Source of the DNA: Amycolatopsis thermalba
GTDB taxonomy: Bacteria; Actinomycetota; Actinomycetes; Mycobacteriales; Pseudonocardiaceae
Assembly (NCBI RefSeq): GCF_003385215.1
Contig: NZ_PQHW01000001.1
Coordinates: 146,910 to 210,909, forward strand
Direction of reading: 5' to 3'
DNA: 64,000 bases
In this document: positions 8,409-16,247 of the stretch, piece after piece
Numbering within the stretch: position 1 is the first letter of the stretch
Layout of the letters: the number at the start of each line of letters is the position of its first letter
Position numbers and translations under genes: made by a program
The notes under the pieces: model-generated
Databases searched by the model: none
Seen by the model: the letters and a program-made list of their open reading frames with translations, nothing else
What the model was told of the DNA's origin: nothing

Positions 8409-8741
8409 ATGGACGAGGAAGCCATTCCCATTCTGCGCGTGGCGGACGCCGCGGCGGCGGTCGCGTGGTACGAGCGACTGGGCTTCGCCAAGCAGTGGGA
8501 ACACCGCTTCGAACCGGGACTGCCCGCGTTCGTCGAGGTCGCGCGGGGCGGCGTGCGGTTGTTCTTGTCCGAGCACACGGGAGACGCCCGCCCCGGCACG
8601 CTGGTCTACCTCCGCGTCCGTGACGTGGAGGCCGTCGCCACCGAGTTCGGCGTGCCGGTGACGGACGCTCCGTGGGCGCGTGAGGTCGAGCTGCGCGACC
8701 CCGACGGCAACCGGCTCCGGGTCGGCACGCCGACGGAATGA
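8409..8741 (+). CDS. VOC-family protein, bleomycin-resistance-like
   Basis: 110 residues: MDEEAIPILRVADAAAAVAW, YERLGFAKQWEHRFEP, VYLRVRDVEAVATEFGVP, ending VELRDPDGNRLRVGTP. This is the compact layout of bleomycin-binding-protein-like VOC proteins, which sequester or modify drugs as dimers. Function here is unproven. Bases 8478-8521 match 41 of 44 bases of a minus-strand fragment at 19175-19218, so a close relative of this gene once existed there. Confidence 0.8.
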   Translation: MDEEAIPILRVADAAAAVAWYERLGFAKQWEHRFEPGLPAFVEVARGGVRLFLSEHTGDARPGTLVYLRVRDVEAVATEFGVPVTDAPWAREVELRDPDGNRLRVGTPTE

Positions 8742-8804
8742 CGCGCGCCGGCGGCGACGCGGTGCCGGTGGCCGAGAAGGACGGCCGGCGCCGGACGCGG
8801 TGTC

Positions 8805-9146
8805 CTAGAGCAGTTCGGTGCGGCAGCCGAGCCGCTCCCCCAGCTCGGCGAGCAGCGGACCCGGGCCCCGGTGCCCGCGCGCGACGGTGACGGGCACGAG
8901 CCGCCCGGCGAGCCCGGTCGCCACGTTGTAGATGCGGTAGACGACCCGGGCCCCGGCGGCGTGCTCGTGCACCTCGACGCGCCCGCACCACCACCACTGC
9001 CCGCGTGCCTCGATCCACCCCTGCGCCGCGTCCTTGCGCACCCGCAATGGCGTGGCGGAGGCCGAGAACGCGGTGCTCAGCACGAGGTCCCGCACCTGCG
9101 GCAGGGGCGCGTGCACCAGACCCTGGTGCACGCCGAGCAATCTCAT
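8805..9146 (-). CDS. Hypothetical protein, possible SRPBCC-like fold
   Basis: 113 residues from ATG 9146, which has AGGGGG upstream. The pattern RLLGVHQGLVHAPLPQVRDL followed by ARGQWWWCGRVEVHEHAAG and VVYRIYNVATGLAGRLVPVT looks like a small helix-grip (polyketide-cyclase/START) domain, but this is fold-level guesswork. A 16-bp perfect palindrome sits 20 bases upstream. Confidence 0.55.
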   Translation of the reverse strand: MRLLGVHQGLVHAPLPQVRDLVLSTAFSASATPLRVRKDAAQGWIEARGQWWWCGRVEVHEHAAGARVVYRIYNVATGLAGRLVPVTVARGHRGPGPLLAELGERLGCRTELL

Positions 9147-9165
9147 GCGGCCCCCTGGTGAACGG

Positions 9166-9181
9166 CGGATCACGTGATCCG
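9166..9181. promoter_or_regulatory. 16-bp perfect palindrome, CACGTG-centred
   Basis: CGGATCACGTGATCCG is a perfect 16-bp inverted repeat 20 bases upstream of the 113-aa gene's start. Its position between a likely promoter and the ribosome site fits a dimeric repressor site. The regulator is unknown. Confidence 0.45.
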
Positions 9182-9348
9182 GCCCCGCGGGACGATCACG
9201 GACACCACGTCAGCGCTCACGACCCGGCTACGGAACGGGTGGCTCCGGCGGCCGGGCGGACGCGGCGTTCGGCGAACGGGCGAGGTGGGCACGCCGGCTC
9301 CACCGCGCGTACACAGTGGACGGACCGTTCCCGAGCCCGGCTGACCAC

Positions 9349-9381
9349 ACGGGCGTCCGTCCGAAGTGGACGGGCGCCCGT
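9349..9381 (-). terminator. Hairpin terminator after transglycosylase gene
   Basis: ACGGGCGTCCGTCC - gaagt - GGACGGGCGCCCGT forms a 14-bp stem with one G-T pair. It begins 5 bases after the transglycosylase stop (9387, minus strand). There is no U-tract, as is common for actinobacterial terminators. Confidence 0.65.
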
Positions 9382-9386
9382 CGTCG

Positions 9387-10169
9387 TCAGTAGCCGCGGT
9401 AGCCGCTGCCCTTCCGGATGGACTTCAGCCCGGGGTGGCCGTCGAAACCGCCGTAGCGGCTGATCGTGTAGCGCACCCCGGCGATGATGTTGTCCACCGG
9501 GTTGAAGATGTCGTCGTGGCCGGGCAGCTTGTGCGCGTTGAAGGTCGAGTCGATGCACTGCATCAGCCCCTTGGAGGGGTGACCGGCGCGCCAGTTGCTG
9601 TCCCAGCGGTTGACGGCGTTCGGGTTGCCGCTCGACTCCTTGTCGATGATCGTGCGGATGGCCTGCACGTCACCGCCGCCGACCGGCACGCCCTGCGCCC
9701 GCATGACGCGGATGGCCTCGTTGATCCAGCCCGCGATCGGGTCGCCGGTGGTGTCGAACACCTCCGGCGCGGGCGGCGGGGCCGGAGCCGGTTCCGCGAC
9801 CGGGGTTTCCACGGCGACCGGCTCGGGTGCCGCGACCTCGACGGCGGCGGGGATGTCCAGCACCGGCGCCGGGGTGGTGACCACCCACGTCGACGGCGGC
9901 CCGAGAACCGGGACGGCGGCCACGGTGCCGGCGACCGGGGTCGCACCGGCGGCGGGCGCCGGCGGGGCGGCCTCGCCGCTGCCGCTCGCCATCGCGAGCG
10001 GGCTGGCGGAGCCGGCCACGGACATCATGAGCAGGCTCGCCGAAACGGACGTGCGCGCGCCGATCCGGCCGAGGTTCTTCGGTTTGGCTGCGTGCCGCGG
10101 GCGGTACCTGTCCGGGGAAAACAGGGCCGCCTTCCGGGGAGCACGGTTGTTGGAATTATGGCTTCCCAT
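9387..10169 (-). CDS. Secreted lytic transglycosylase (SLT domain)
   Basis: 260 residues. A basic N-terminus is followed by a hydrophobic stretch (ASLLMMSVAGSASPLAMA, about 44-61) that looks like a signal peptide with a long n-region. Next come an Ala/Pro/Val-rich linker and a C-terminal SLT domain with the likely catalytic Glu in IIDKESSGNPNAVNRWDSN and the GLMQCIDSTFNAH motif. It should cleave peptidoglycan glycan strands outside the membrane, like actinobacterial resuscitation/cell-wall hydrolases. ATG 10169 has AAGGAG 11 bases upstream. Confidence 0.85.
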   Translation of the reverse strand: MGSHNSNNRAPRKAALFSPDRYRPRHAAKPKNLGRIGARTSVSASLLMMSVAGSASPLAMASGSGEAAPPAPAAGATPVAGTVAAVPVLGPPSTWVVTTPAPVLDIPAAVEVAAPEPVAVETPVAEPAPAPPPAPEVFDTTGDPIAGWINEAIRVMRAQGVPVGGGDVQAIRTIIDKESSGNPNAVNRWDSNWRAGHPSKGLMQCIDSTFNAHKLPGHDDIFNPVDNIIAGVRYTISRYGGFDGHPGLKSIRKGSGYRGY

Positions 10170-10602
10170 GAACGGGAGGTCTCCTTGCTTGACGTTCAGC
10201 CACGCCGACCCTGTCGGGGGCCAGGCCGGCGGGAGCCACACGAGACGGAACGGGGGATTTCCGGTCTCCGCGAGGCCTCGGCCAGATTACGAACACGCAA
10301 CGGAGATATCACCAAACGGTGACTGACCACACAGTTTGAGGGGGTGGCGTGCGATCTTGCGGACCGGCTGTTCCCGCAGCTCTAACAGCGTTTCTACCGC
10401 TGGGTAATAGCACTGCTACTGCCTCCCGCGCGGGCCGATTCGCGGGCCCCGCGAGGTTACGGGCGAAGCAAGGGATCTTCACCCCTCGCGCCCAGCCTCA
10501 CACCGCCACGCTCCCCCCGGTGATCACCGATCAGCGCCGCAATCCATCACCCGCCCGCGTGTTCGAATAGCACCGATCACTTTCTTTCGTGACCCGTCCA
10601 GC
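10170..10602. other. Non-coding leader/intergenic region
   Basis: 433 bases without a convincing gene between the divergent transglycosylase and ArsR genes. It is less GC-rich than its surroundings (e.g. 10290-10400), as expected for promoters and an untranslated leader. I looked for the ydaO (c-di-AMP) riboswitch that often precedes actinobacterial wall hydrolases and could not build its conserved core. A 73-residue frame at 10349-10570 has no recognisable protein features. Confidence 0.5.
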
Positions 10603-10675
10603 CTTCCTCAACCAGTCGATTGACAACCTGGGGACGGGTGCTCTACCGTCGTCCGCAACCAAGTAGTTGAGGAAG
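10603..10675. promoter_or_regulatory. Two ArsR operator-like sites before ArsR-AHSA1 operon
   Basis: CTTCCTCAAC (10603-10612) and GTTGAGGAAG (10666-10675) form a perfect 10-bp inverted repeat. Each arm belongs to a local imperfect palindrome (TCAACCAGTCGATTGA and CAACCAAGTAGTTGA). The second ends 10 bases before the GTG start of the ArsR gene and overlaps its ribosome site. This fits autorepression by the ArsR protein. Confidence 0.6.
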
Positions 10676-10679
10676 CAGG

Positions 10680-11039
10680 GTGGACGAGACTACCGAGCGG
10701 CTCAACCGCGTGTTCGCGGCCCTGGCCGACCCGACCCGGCGCGACCTGGTCGCCCGGCTGGCCGCCGCGGACGCGACCGTCGGCGAGCTGGCCGAGCCGT
10801 ACGACATGAGCCTCCAGGCGGTCTCCAAGCACGTGAAGGTGCTCGAGGAGGCCGGTCTGGTGACCCGCAGCCGGATCGCCCAGCGGCGGCCCGTCCACCT
10901 CGACGCGGAGGTGCTCGACCTGATGACGAAGTGGATCGAGCGCTACCGCCGCCAGGCCGAGGAGCGGTACCGGCGCCTGGACGCCGTGCTGTCCCGCCTG
11001 ACCGGCGACACCGGCCAGACCCAGGAGGACGCATCATGA
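10680..11039 (+). CDS. ArsR-family winged-helix repressor
   Basis: 119 residues with the ArsR motif VFAALADPTRRDLVARLAAA, recognition helix MSLQAVSKHVKVLEEAGLV and wing SRIAQRRPVHLDAEVLDLMT. No metal-binding Cys pair (ELCVCDL) is present. That matches the ArsR subgroup paired with AHSA1/SRPBCC proteins, which respond to unknown ligands. Start GTG 10680 has GAGGAAG upstream. The downstream ATG overlaps its stop (ATGA), so the next gene is translationally coupled. Confidence 0.88.
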   Translation: MDETTERLNRVFAALADPTRRDLVARLAAADATVGELAEPYDMSLQAVSKHVKVLEEAGLVTRSRIAQRRPVHLDAEVLDLMTKWIERYRRQAEERYRRLDAVLSRLTGDTGQTQEDAS

Positions 11040-11524
11040 CCACGCCCCAGCAGGAAACCCGGATCGTGGCGGCCGAGAAGGTGCCGACCATCGAGATCAT
11101 CCGCGAGTTCGACGCACCACCCGAGCAGGTGTTCCGCGCCCACGTCGACCGCGACCTCTACGCGCGGTGGGTCGGGCCGCGCTCGCTGACCACGAGGATC
11201 ACCAGGTGGGACGCCCGCACCGGCGGCGAATGGGCCTTCGCCAACGACCGGGACGGCACCGAGATCGCCTCGTTCTACGGCAGCTTCCACGAGGTGCGCC
11301 CGCACGAGCGGATCGTGTGGACCTTCACCTACGAAGGCGAACCCGACGGGGTCGCGCTGGAGACGCTCACCTTCGAGGCGCTCGGCGGCGGCCGGACCCG
11401 GCTGCGGGTGCTGAGCGTGGTCGAGGACTTCGAAACCCGCGACGGCATACTGTCCAGCGGCATGGACGTCGGCGTCCGCGAGGGCTACGAGAAGCTCGAC
11501 GAGCTGCTGGCCGGGGGAGCCTGA
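11036..11524 (+). CDS. AHSA1/SRPBCC-family protein
   Basis: 162 residues, helix-grip AHSA1 domain: IEIIREFDAPPEQVFRAHVD, YARWVGPRSLTTRITRWDA, ASFYGSFHEVRPHERIVWTF and C-terminal GYEKLDELLAG. These proteins bind hydrophobic ligands or Hsp90-like partners and are regularly encoded with an ArsR repressor, as here. The precise role is unknown. It begins inside the stop of the ArsR gene and ends 1 base before the DinB gene, giving a three-gene operon. Confidence 0.87.
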   Translation: MTTPQQETRIVAAEKVPTIEIIREFDAPPEQVFRAHVDRDLYARWVGPRSLTTRITRWDARTGGEWAFANDRDGTEIASFYGSFHEVRPHERIVWTFTYEGEPDGVALETLTFEALGGGRTRLRVLSVVEDFETRDGILSSGMDVGVREGYEKLDELLAGGA

Positions 11525-11525
11525 G

Positions 11526-12077
11526 ATGACCCCGGCCCAGCAGCACGCACACGACGCGGCCCGCTTCACCGAACTGGTCGAGTCCGCCTCCCCCGGTGAC
11601 TGGGCCCGCCCCAGCCCGGTTCCGGAGTGGACGGCGCTGGACATCGTCAAACACCTCGTCGAGTGGTCCCGGGCGTTCCTGCGCGGCGCCGGGATCGACC
11701 TCCCGGCCCTGGACGTCGACGCCGGGCCGGCCGCCGCCTGGAAGCAGCACGTCACCGACATCCAGGCCATCCTCGACCACCCCGGCGGACGGGTGCACAG
11801 CAACCCGCACACCGGCGACAAGCCCGTCGACGAGGCGGTCGACCAGTTCTACACCGCCGACGTGTGGATGCACACCTGGGACCTGGCCAAGGCACTCGGC
11901 CGCGAACCCGACCTCGGCCAGGACCGCTGCGCCACCGTGCTCGCCGCGATGCGGCCGATCGAACACCTCCTGCGCGACAGCGGCCACTACGGCCCCGCGG
12001 TCCCCGTCCCCGCCGACGCGTCCCCGCAGGACCAGCTGATGGCCTTCATCGGCCGCGACCCGGCCTGGCGCCCCTGA
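11526..12077 (+). CDS. DinB-like TIGR03086-type metal-binding protein
   Basis: 183 residues with a four-helix DinB/mycothiol maleylpyruvate-isomerase N-terminal fold: FTELVESASPGDWARPSPVP, WTALDIVKHLVEWSRAFLRG with a metal-ligand His, and TADVWMHTWDLAKALGREPD with His ligands. The family (TIGR03086) is actinobacterial and related to mycothiol-dependent enzymes. It is the third gene of the ArsR-AHSA1 operon and may act on the same ligand. A thiol-transfer reaction is possible but not shown. Confidence 0.82.
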   Translation: MTPAQQHAHDAARFTELVESASPGDWARPSPVPEWTALDIVKHLVEWSRAFLRGAGIDLPALDVDAGPAAAWKQHVTDIQAILDHPGGRVHSNPHTGDKPVDEAVDQFYTADVWMHTWDLAKALGREPDLGQDRCATVLAAMRPIEHLLRDSGHYGPAVPVPADASPQDQLMAFIGRDPAWRP

Positions 12078-12168
12078 CCAGGTCCTTCTCGCTCCACACT
12101 CGCTCAGCCATGAGCTCCCTTCCTAGATCGAGAGCCCAGACTGTCAACAACCTCCGTCAGTTTCAGAC

Positions 12169-13389
12169 CTAGCGGCGGCCGCGGAAGGTGCGCCTCAGGT
12201 CCGCCACCCAGGCGTCCGGCACCTCCCAGGGGATGAAGTGCCCGCCTGCGTCGTGGGCGGTCAGGTTGACGTGGTTGTACCAGGCGGCGTGGTCGCTGTC
12301 CAAGAAGTGCCGGACCCGGTCCCCGGTGCTGACGCCGGGCGGGTTCTCGTAGCCGACGAAGGTGATGCCCGTGGGCGCCTCGACCACCGGCCGGCGGTCG
12401 TGCGAGGGGGTCCACGGGTAGCGGTTGTTGTTGGCGTAGGTGCGGATCGACGTGCCGATCGAGTTCGTCACCCAGAAGATCATCGCGTGGGTGAGCAGAT
12501 CGTCCTTGCTGAACACCGACTCGATGTCGCCGCCGTTGTCGCTCCAGTTCACCCACCGTTCGAGGATCCAGGCGAGCATCCCGGCCGGCGAGTCGGTCAG
12601 CCCGTAGGCCAGCGTGCTCGGGTGCAGCATGTGCGCGGCGAGGTGCACGGCGAACCGCCGGTCCAGCGCGATCAGTCCGGAGTGGACATCGGCGGGCAGC
12701 CCGGCGGGAAAGGGCTTTCCGCCGCCGAAGGCCCACGCCCGGTCGCCGGTGAACAGGTCGAGCCGCAAGCCGGATCCGATGTGGATGGCGTACAGCTCGC
12801 CGGCGTACTTGTGGCCGAGCTGTCCGGTGACCAGCGCCCCGACGTCACAACCCGCGGCGGCGTACCTGTCGTAGCCGAGGACGCCGGTCATCAGCGTGTG
12901 CCACAGGTCGGCGACCTTCCAGAAGTTCATGTCCGGGTGGCGCGGCAGCGGCGAGGAGAACCCGAAACCGGGGAACGACGGGACGATCACGTCGAACGCC
13001 TCGGCCGGGTCGCCGCCGTGCGCGCCGGGATCGGCCAGCGGGCCGACGACCTTGGACCAGTGCCAGAACGTCCACGGCCAGCCGTGGGTGAGGATCAGCG
13101 GCACCGGATCGGGCCCCACCCCGGGTTTGCGCATGAAGTGCACCGGCACGCCGTCGACGTCGACCCGGTAGTGCTCGTAGGCGTTGATCGCGGCTTCGGC
13201 GCGGCGCCAGTCGTATCCGGTGCGCCAGTAGCCGACGAGCTCGCGCAGGTAGTCGCGGTTCACGCCGTAGAACCAGTCCTCGTTGCCGACGTCGTCGGGC
13301 CAGCGGGTCAGCTCCAGGCGCCGATGGAGGTCGTCGAGCACCTCCTCGGGCACGTGGATCGGCTCCGGCACCAGCGGGAAGTCAGTCAT
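12169..13389 (-). CDS. Epoxide hydrolase (EHN-type), second copy
   Basis: 406 residues, paralogous to the enzyme at 1.5 kb. EHN domain (PIHVPEEVLDDLHRRLELTR), oxyanion motif LILTHGWPWTFWHWSKVV, nucleophile elbow AAAGCDVGALVTGQLGHKY with Asp, and catalytic His in DAGGHFIPWEVPDAW. It should hydrolyse epoxides. It is slightly longer than its paralogue because of an insert around LADPGAHGGDPAEAFDVI. It lies 15 bases downstream of the MarR gene on the same strand, so MarR probably controls it. Confidence 0.85.
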   Translation of the reverse strand: MTDFPLVPEPIHVPEEVLDDLHRRLELTRWPDDVGNEDWFYGVNRDYLRELVGYWRTGYDWRRAEAAINAYEHYRVDVDGVPVHFMRKPGVGPDPVPLILTHGWPWTFWHWSKVVGPLADPGAHGGDPAEAFDVIVPSFPGFGFSSPLPRHPDMNFWKVADLWHTLMTGVLGYDRYAAAGCDVGALVTGQLGHKYAGELYAIHIGSGLRLDLFTGDRAWAFGGGKPFPAGLPADVHSGLIALDRRFAVHLAAHMLHPSTLAYGLTDSPAGMLAWILERWVNWSDNGGDIESVFSKDDLLTHAMIFWVTNSIGTSIRTYANNNRYPWTPSHDRRPVVEAPTGITFVGYENPPGVSTGDRVRHFLDSDHAAWYNHVNLTAHDAGGHFIPWEVPDAWVADLRRTFRGRR

Positions 13390-13404
13390 CGTCCACTCCT
13401 GCGG

Positions 13405-13845
13405 TCACTGCACCGTTCGTCCCTGATCGAGTTCGACCAGGCGGGCCAGGGCGGGCAGCGCCGCCGCGATGGCCGTGCGCTCCGCCGGGGTGAGCCGGCC
13501 GGCGAGTTCGGCGAGCCGCGCCTGGCGCTCGGCCCGTCGTCCGTCCACGACCGCCGCCCCCGCCTCGGTGATCCGCACCAGGACCCCGCGGCCGTCCGAC
13601 GGGTCCGGCTCGCGCCGCAGCAGCCCGTCGCGCTCCAGCTTGGTCACGATCTGGGTGATCGCCGACTGCGTGACCTGTTCGCTGGCCGTCAGCTCGGTGA
13701 GTCGCCGCGGGCCGCGGCGGGCCAGCGTGTGGAGCACGGACAGCGTCGTGAAGCTCCGCCGCTGCCCGGCCGGGAGCCGGATGGCCATCCGGGTGAAGTC
13801 CTCGAACACGGCGGTCAGCTCGGCGACGCTCAGTTCGGCAGGCAC
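13405..13845 (-). CDS. MarR-family transcriptional regulator
   Basis: 146 residues; wHTH with LSVLHTLARRGPRRLTELTA, ITQIVTKLERDGLLRREPDP, SDGRGVLVRITEAG. Start GTG 13845. It is encoded directly upstream of the epoxide hydrolase and probably represses that operon. An AACTCAATTAGTT near-palindrome 18 bases upstream is the likely autoregulatory site. Confidence 0.86.
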   Translation of the reverse strand: MPAELSVAELTAVFEDFTRMAIRLPAGQRRSFTTLSVLHTLARRGPRRLTELTASEQVTQSAITQIVTKLERDGLLRREPDPSDGRGVLVRITEAGAAVVDGRRAERQARLAELAGRLTPAERTAIAAALPALARLVELDQGRTVQ

Positions 13846-13862
13846 CGGCGAAGTGTATCAGT

Positions 13863-13875
13863 AACTCAATTAGTT
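13863..13875. promoter_or_regulatory. MarR-type operator
   Basis: AACTCAATTAGTT is a 13-base near-palindrome (5 of 6 pairs around a central A) in an AT-rich patch between the MarR gene and the convergently ending salicylyl/aminobenzoyl-CoA enzyme. MarR sites are typically such AT-rich inverted repeats. Confidence 0.55.
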
Positions 13876-13886
13876 TCTGATGTTCT

Positions 13887-16247
13887 TTACGGCCGCCAGC
13901 GGCGGTGCGCGGTCCCCGGCTCCCCGCGGCGGATCAGCTCCAGCCTGGGCTTGGGGCCTTCGGTGCGGCCGGTCTGCGGGCGCCGGGACCCCGCCCGCCA
14001 CGGCAGCGGCCACTCCGCCCCGGGGCCGGAGTACCCCTGCTCCGCGGCGGCGTGCAGCGTCCAGTTCGGGTCGTACAGGTGCGCGCGGCCCAGCAGGCAC
14101 AGGTCCGCGCGGCCGGCGAGCAGGATCGAGTTGACGTCGTCGTAGGAGGAGATGACGCCGACCGCCATGGTCGCGATGCCGGTTTCGTTGCGGATGCGGT
14201 CGGCGAAGGGCGTCTGGTAGGACCGGCCGAACGCGGGCTTCTCGGCGGGATCCACCTGGCCGGTGGACACGTCGATGACGTCCGCCCCGGCCGTGGCGAA
14301 CGCGCGGGCGATCTCCACCGAATCCTCGGCGGTGATGCCGTCGTCGCACCAGTCCGTGGCCGAGATCCGGACACTCATCGGCCGGTCCGCCGGCCACACC
14401 CGCCGCATCGCCCGGAACACCTCGAGCGGGAACCGCAGCCGCGCCTCCAGCGACCCGCCGTAGCCGTCGGTGCGGTGGTTGGTCAGCGGTGAGATGAACG
14501 ACGACAACAGGTAGCCGTGCGCGCAGTGCAGTTCGAGCAGGTCGAACCCGGCGTCGGCGGCCCGCGCCGCGGCGTCGGTGAACTGGCGCCGGATCACGCC
14601 GAGATCGTCCGGATCGAGTTCGCGCGGCACCTGGTTCACGCCCTCCCGGTAGGGCATGGGCGACGGGGCGACGACCGGCCAGTTGCCCTCCGGCAGCGGC
14701 TGGTCGATGCCCTCCCACATCAGCCGGGTGGAGCCCTTGCGCCCCGAGTGCCCGATCTGGATGCCGATCTTCGCGGTGCTCTCGGCGTGCACGAACTCGG
14801 TGATCCGCCGCCACGCCCGCGCCTGCTCGTCGGTGTAGATCCCGGTGCAGCCCGGGGTGATCCGGCCGATGTCGGACACACACACCATCTCGGTCATCAC
14901 CAGGCCCGCGCCGCCGAGCGCCTTGCCGCCCAGGTGCACCAGGTGGAAGTCGCCGGGCATCCCGTCGCAGGCCCGGTACATGTCCATCGGGGACACCACC
15001 ACGCGGTTGCGCAGCTCCAGCCCGCGCAGCCGGAACGGCTGGAACATCGGCGGCCGCACGCTGCCGTCGCCGTGGCCGCGCCGCTGCTCGTGCCCGGCGA
15101 ACCAGCGGTCGGCGCGGTCGACGAACCCGGGGTCGCGGACGCGGAGGTTGTCGTAGGTGACGCGACGGCTGCGGGTCATGATGTTGAACGCGAACTGCAC
15201 CGGCTCCTGGTGCACGTACTGGCCCAGGTTCTCGAACCACTCCAGGCTGGCCTGCGCCGCGCGCTGGGTCGACTCGACCACCGGCTTGCGCTCCGCCTCG
15301 TAGGCGATCAGCGCCCGCTCCACGTCCGGCTGCTCGTGCAGGGACGCGGCGAGCGCGAGCGCGTCCTCCATCGCGAGCTTGGTGCCCGAGCCGATCGAGA
15401 AGTGCGCGGTGTGCGCGGCGTCCCCGAGCAGGATGACGTTGCCGTGGCGCCACCGCTGGTTGCGCACCGTGGTGAAGGTGATCCACCGGGAGTTGTTCGC
15501 CAGCAGCCGGGCGCCGCCCAGCACGCCGGCGAACAGCTCCCGCACCAGCTCGATCGACTTCTCGTCGGACTCCCCCGGCGCGAACTCGCGGTCGGCGAAG
15601 GCGGCGAACCCGGCCCGCTGCCACACCTGTTCGGCCATCTCCACGATGAAGGTGCTGCCGTGCGCGTCGAACGGGTAGCCGTGGATCTGCATGACCCCGT
15701 ACGGCGTCTGTTCGATGTAGAACTTGAACGCGTCGAACACCTTGTCCGTGCCCAGCCACATGTAGCGGCACGAGCGGTCGTCCAGGGACGGGCCGAACAC
15801 GCCCGCGTGGCGGGCGCGCACCGCCGAGTTCACCCCGTCCGCGGCGACGACGAGGTCGTACTCGGCCGCGAGCCGGTCGGCGTCCGGGGCGGGCGTGGCG
15901 AAGTGCAGCCGCACGCCCAGCCCGGCGCACCGCTGCTGCAGGATCTGCAGCAGCCGTTTGCGGCTCATCGCGGCGAACCCGTGGCCGCCGCTGGTGAGCA
16001 CCTGGCCGCGGAAGTGCACGTCGATGTCGTCCCAGCGGGCGAATTCCCGCGCCATCTCCCGGTAGACCTGCTCGTCGGCGTGCTCGATGCCCCCGAGTGT
16101 CTCGTCCGAGAACACCACGCCGAACCCGAACGTGTCGTCGGCGGCGTTGCGTTCCCACACGTCGATCTCGTCGCCCGGGCCCAGGTGCTTGGCCAGCGCC
16201 GCGAAGTACAGCCCGCCCGGCCCGCCGCCGATCACCGCGATCCGCAT
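13887..16247 (-). CDS. Fused flavin monooxygenase / old-yellow-enzyme: 2-aminobenzoyl-CoA (or salicylyl-CoA) monooxygenase-reductase
   Basis: 786 residues in two enzyme modules. Residues 1 to about 385 are a class A FAD monooxygenase ([25 protein letters not shown] near 275). Residues about 400-760 are an OYE-type FMN reductase ([47 protein letters not shown]). This fusion is known for Azoarcus 2-aminobenzoyl-CoA monooxygenase/reductase, which hydroxylates and dearomatises anthraniloyl-CoA, and for salicylyl-CoA 5-hydroxylases. RidA and beta-oxidation-type genes nearby favour the aminobenzoyl-CoA role; this is inference. The ATG overlaps the ligase stop (TGATG). Confidence 0.82.
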   Translation of the reverse strand: MRIAVIGGGPGGLYFAALAKHLGPGDEIDVWERNAADDTFGFGVVFSDETLGGIEHADEQVYREMAREFARWDDIDVHFRGQVLTSGGHGFAAMSRKRLLQILQQRCAGLGVRLHFATPAPDADRLAAEYDLVVAADGVNSAVRARHAGVFGPSLDDRSCRYMWLGTDKVFDAFKFYIEQTPYGVMQIHGYPFDAHGSTFIVEMAEQVWQRAGFAAFADREFAPGESDEKSIELVRELFAGVLGGARLLANNSRWITFTTVRNQRWRHGNVILLGDAAHTAHFSIGSGTKLAMEDALALAASLHEQPDVERALIAYEAERKPVVESTQRAAQASLEWFENLGQYVHQEPVQFAFNIMTRSRRVTYDNLRVRDPGFVDRADRWFAGHEQRRGHGDGSVRPPMFQPFRLRGLELRNRVVVSPMDMYRACDGMPGDFHLVHLGGKALGGAGLVMTEMVCVSDIGRITPGCTGIYTDEQARAWRRITEFVHAESTAKIGIQIGHSGRKGSTRLMWEGIDQPLPEGNWPVVAPSPMPYREGVNQVPRELDPDDLGVIRRQFTDAAARAADAGFDLLELHCAHGYLLSSFISPLTNHRTDGYGGSLEARLRFPLEVFRAMRRVWPADRPMSVRISATDWCDDGITAEDSVEIARAFATAGADVIDVSTGQVDPAEKPAFGRSYQTPFADRIRNETGIATMAVGVISSYDDVNSILLAGRADLCLLGRAHLYDPNWTLHAAAEQGYSGPGAEWPLPWRAGSRRPQTGRTEGPKPRLELIRRGEPGTAHRRWRP

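Noticed and set aside
10349..10570. 73-residue plus-strand reading frame
   Set aside because: No ribosome site, no recognisable fold, lies in an intergenic leader with atypical composition for coding DNA here.
10170..10602. Possible ydaO (c-di-AMP) riboswitch before the transglycosylase gene
   Set aside because: Actinobacterial wall hydrolases often carry one, but I could not assemble its conserved core from the minus-strand leader, so it is not claimed.
13887..16247. Plain salicylyl-CoA 5-hydroxylase assignment
   Set aside because: Kept only as an alternative: no gentisate dioxygenase is nearby, while RidA and beta-oxidation-type genes fit an amino-aromatic substrate better.
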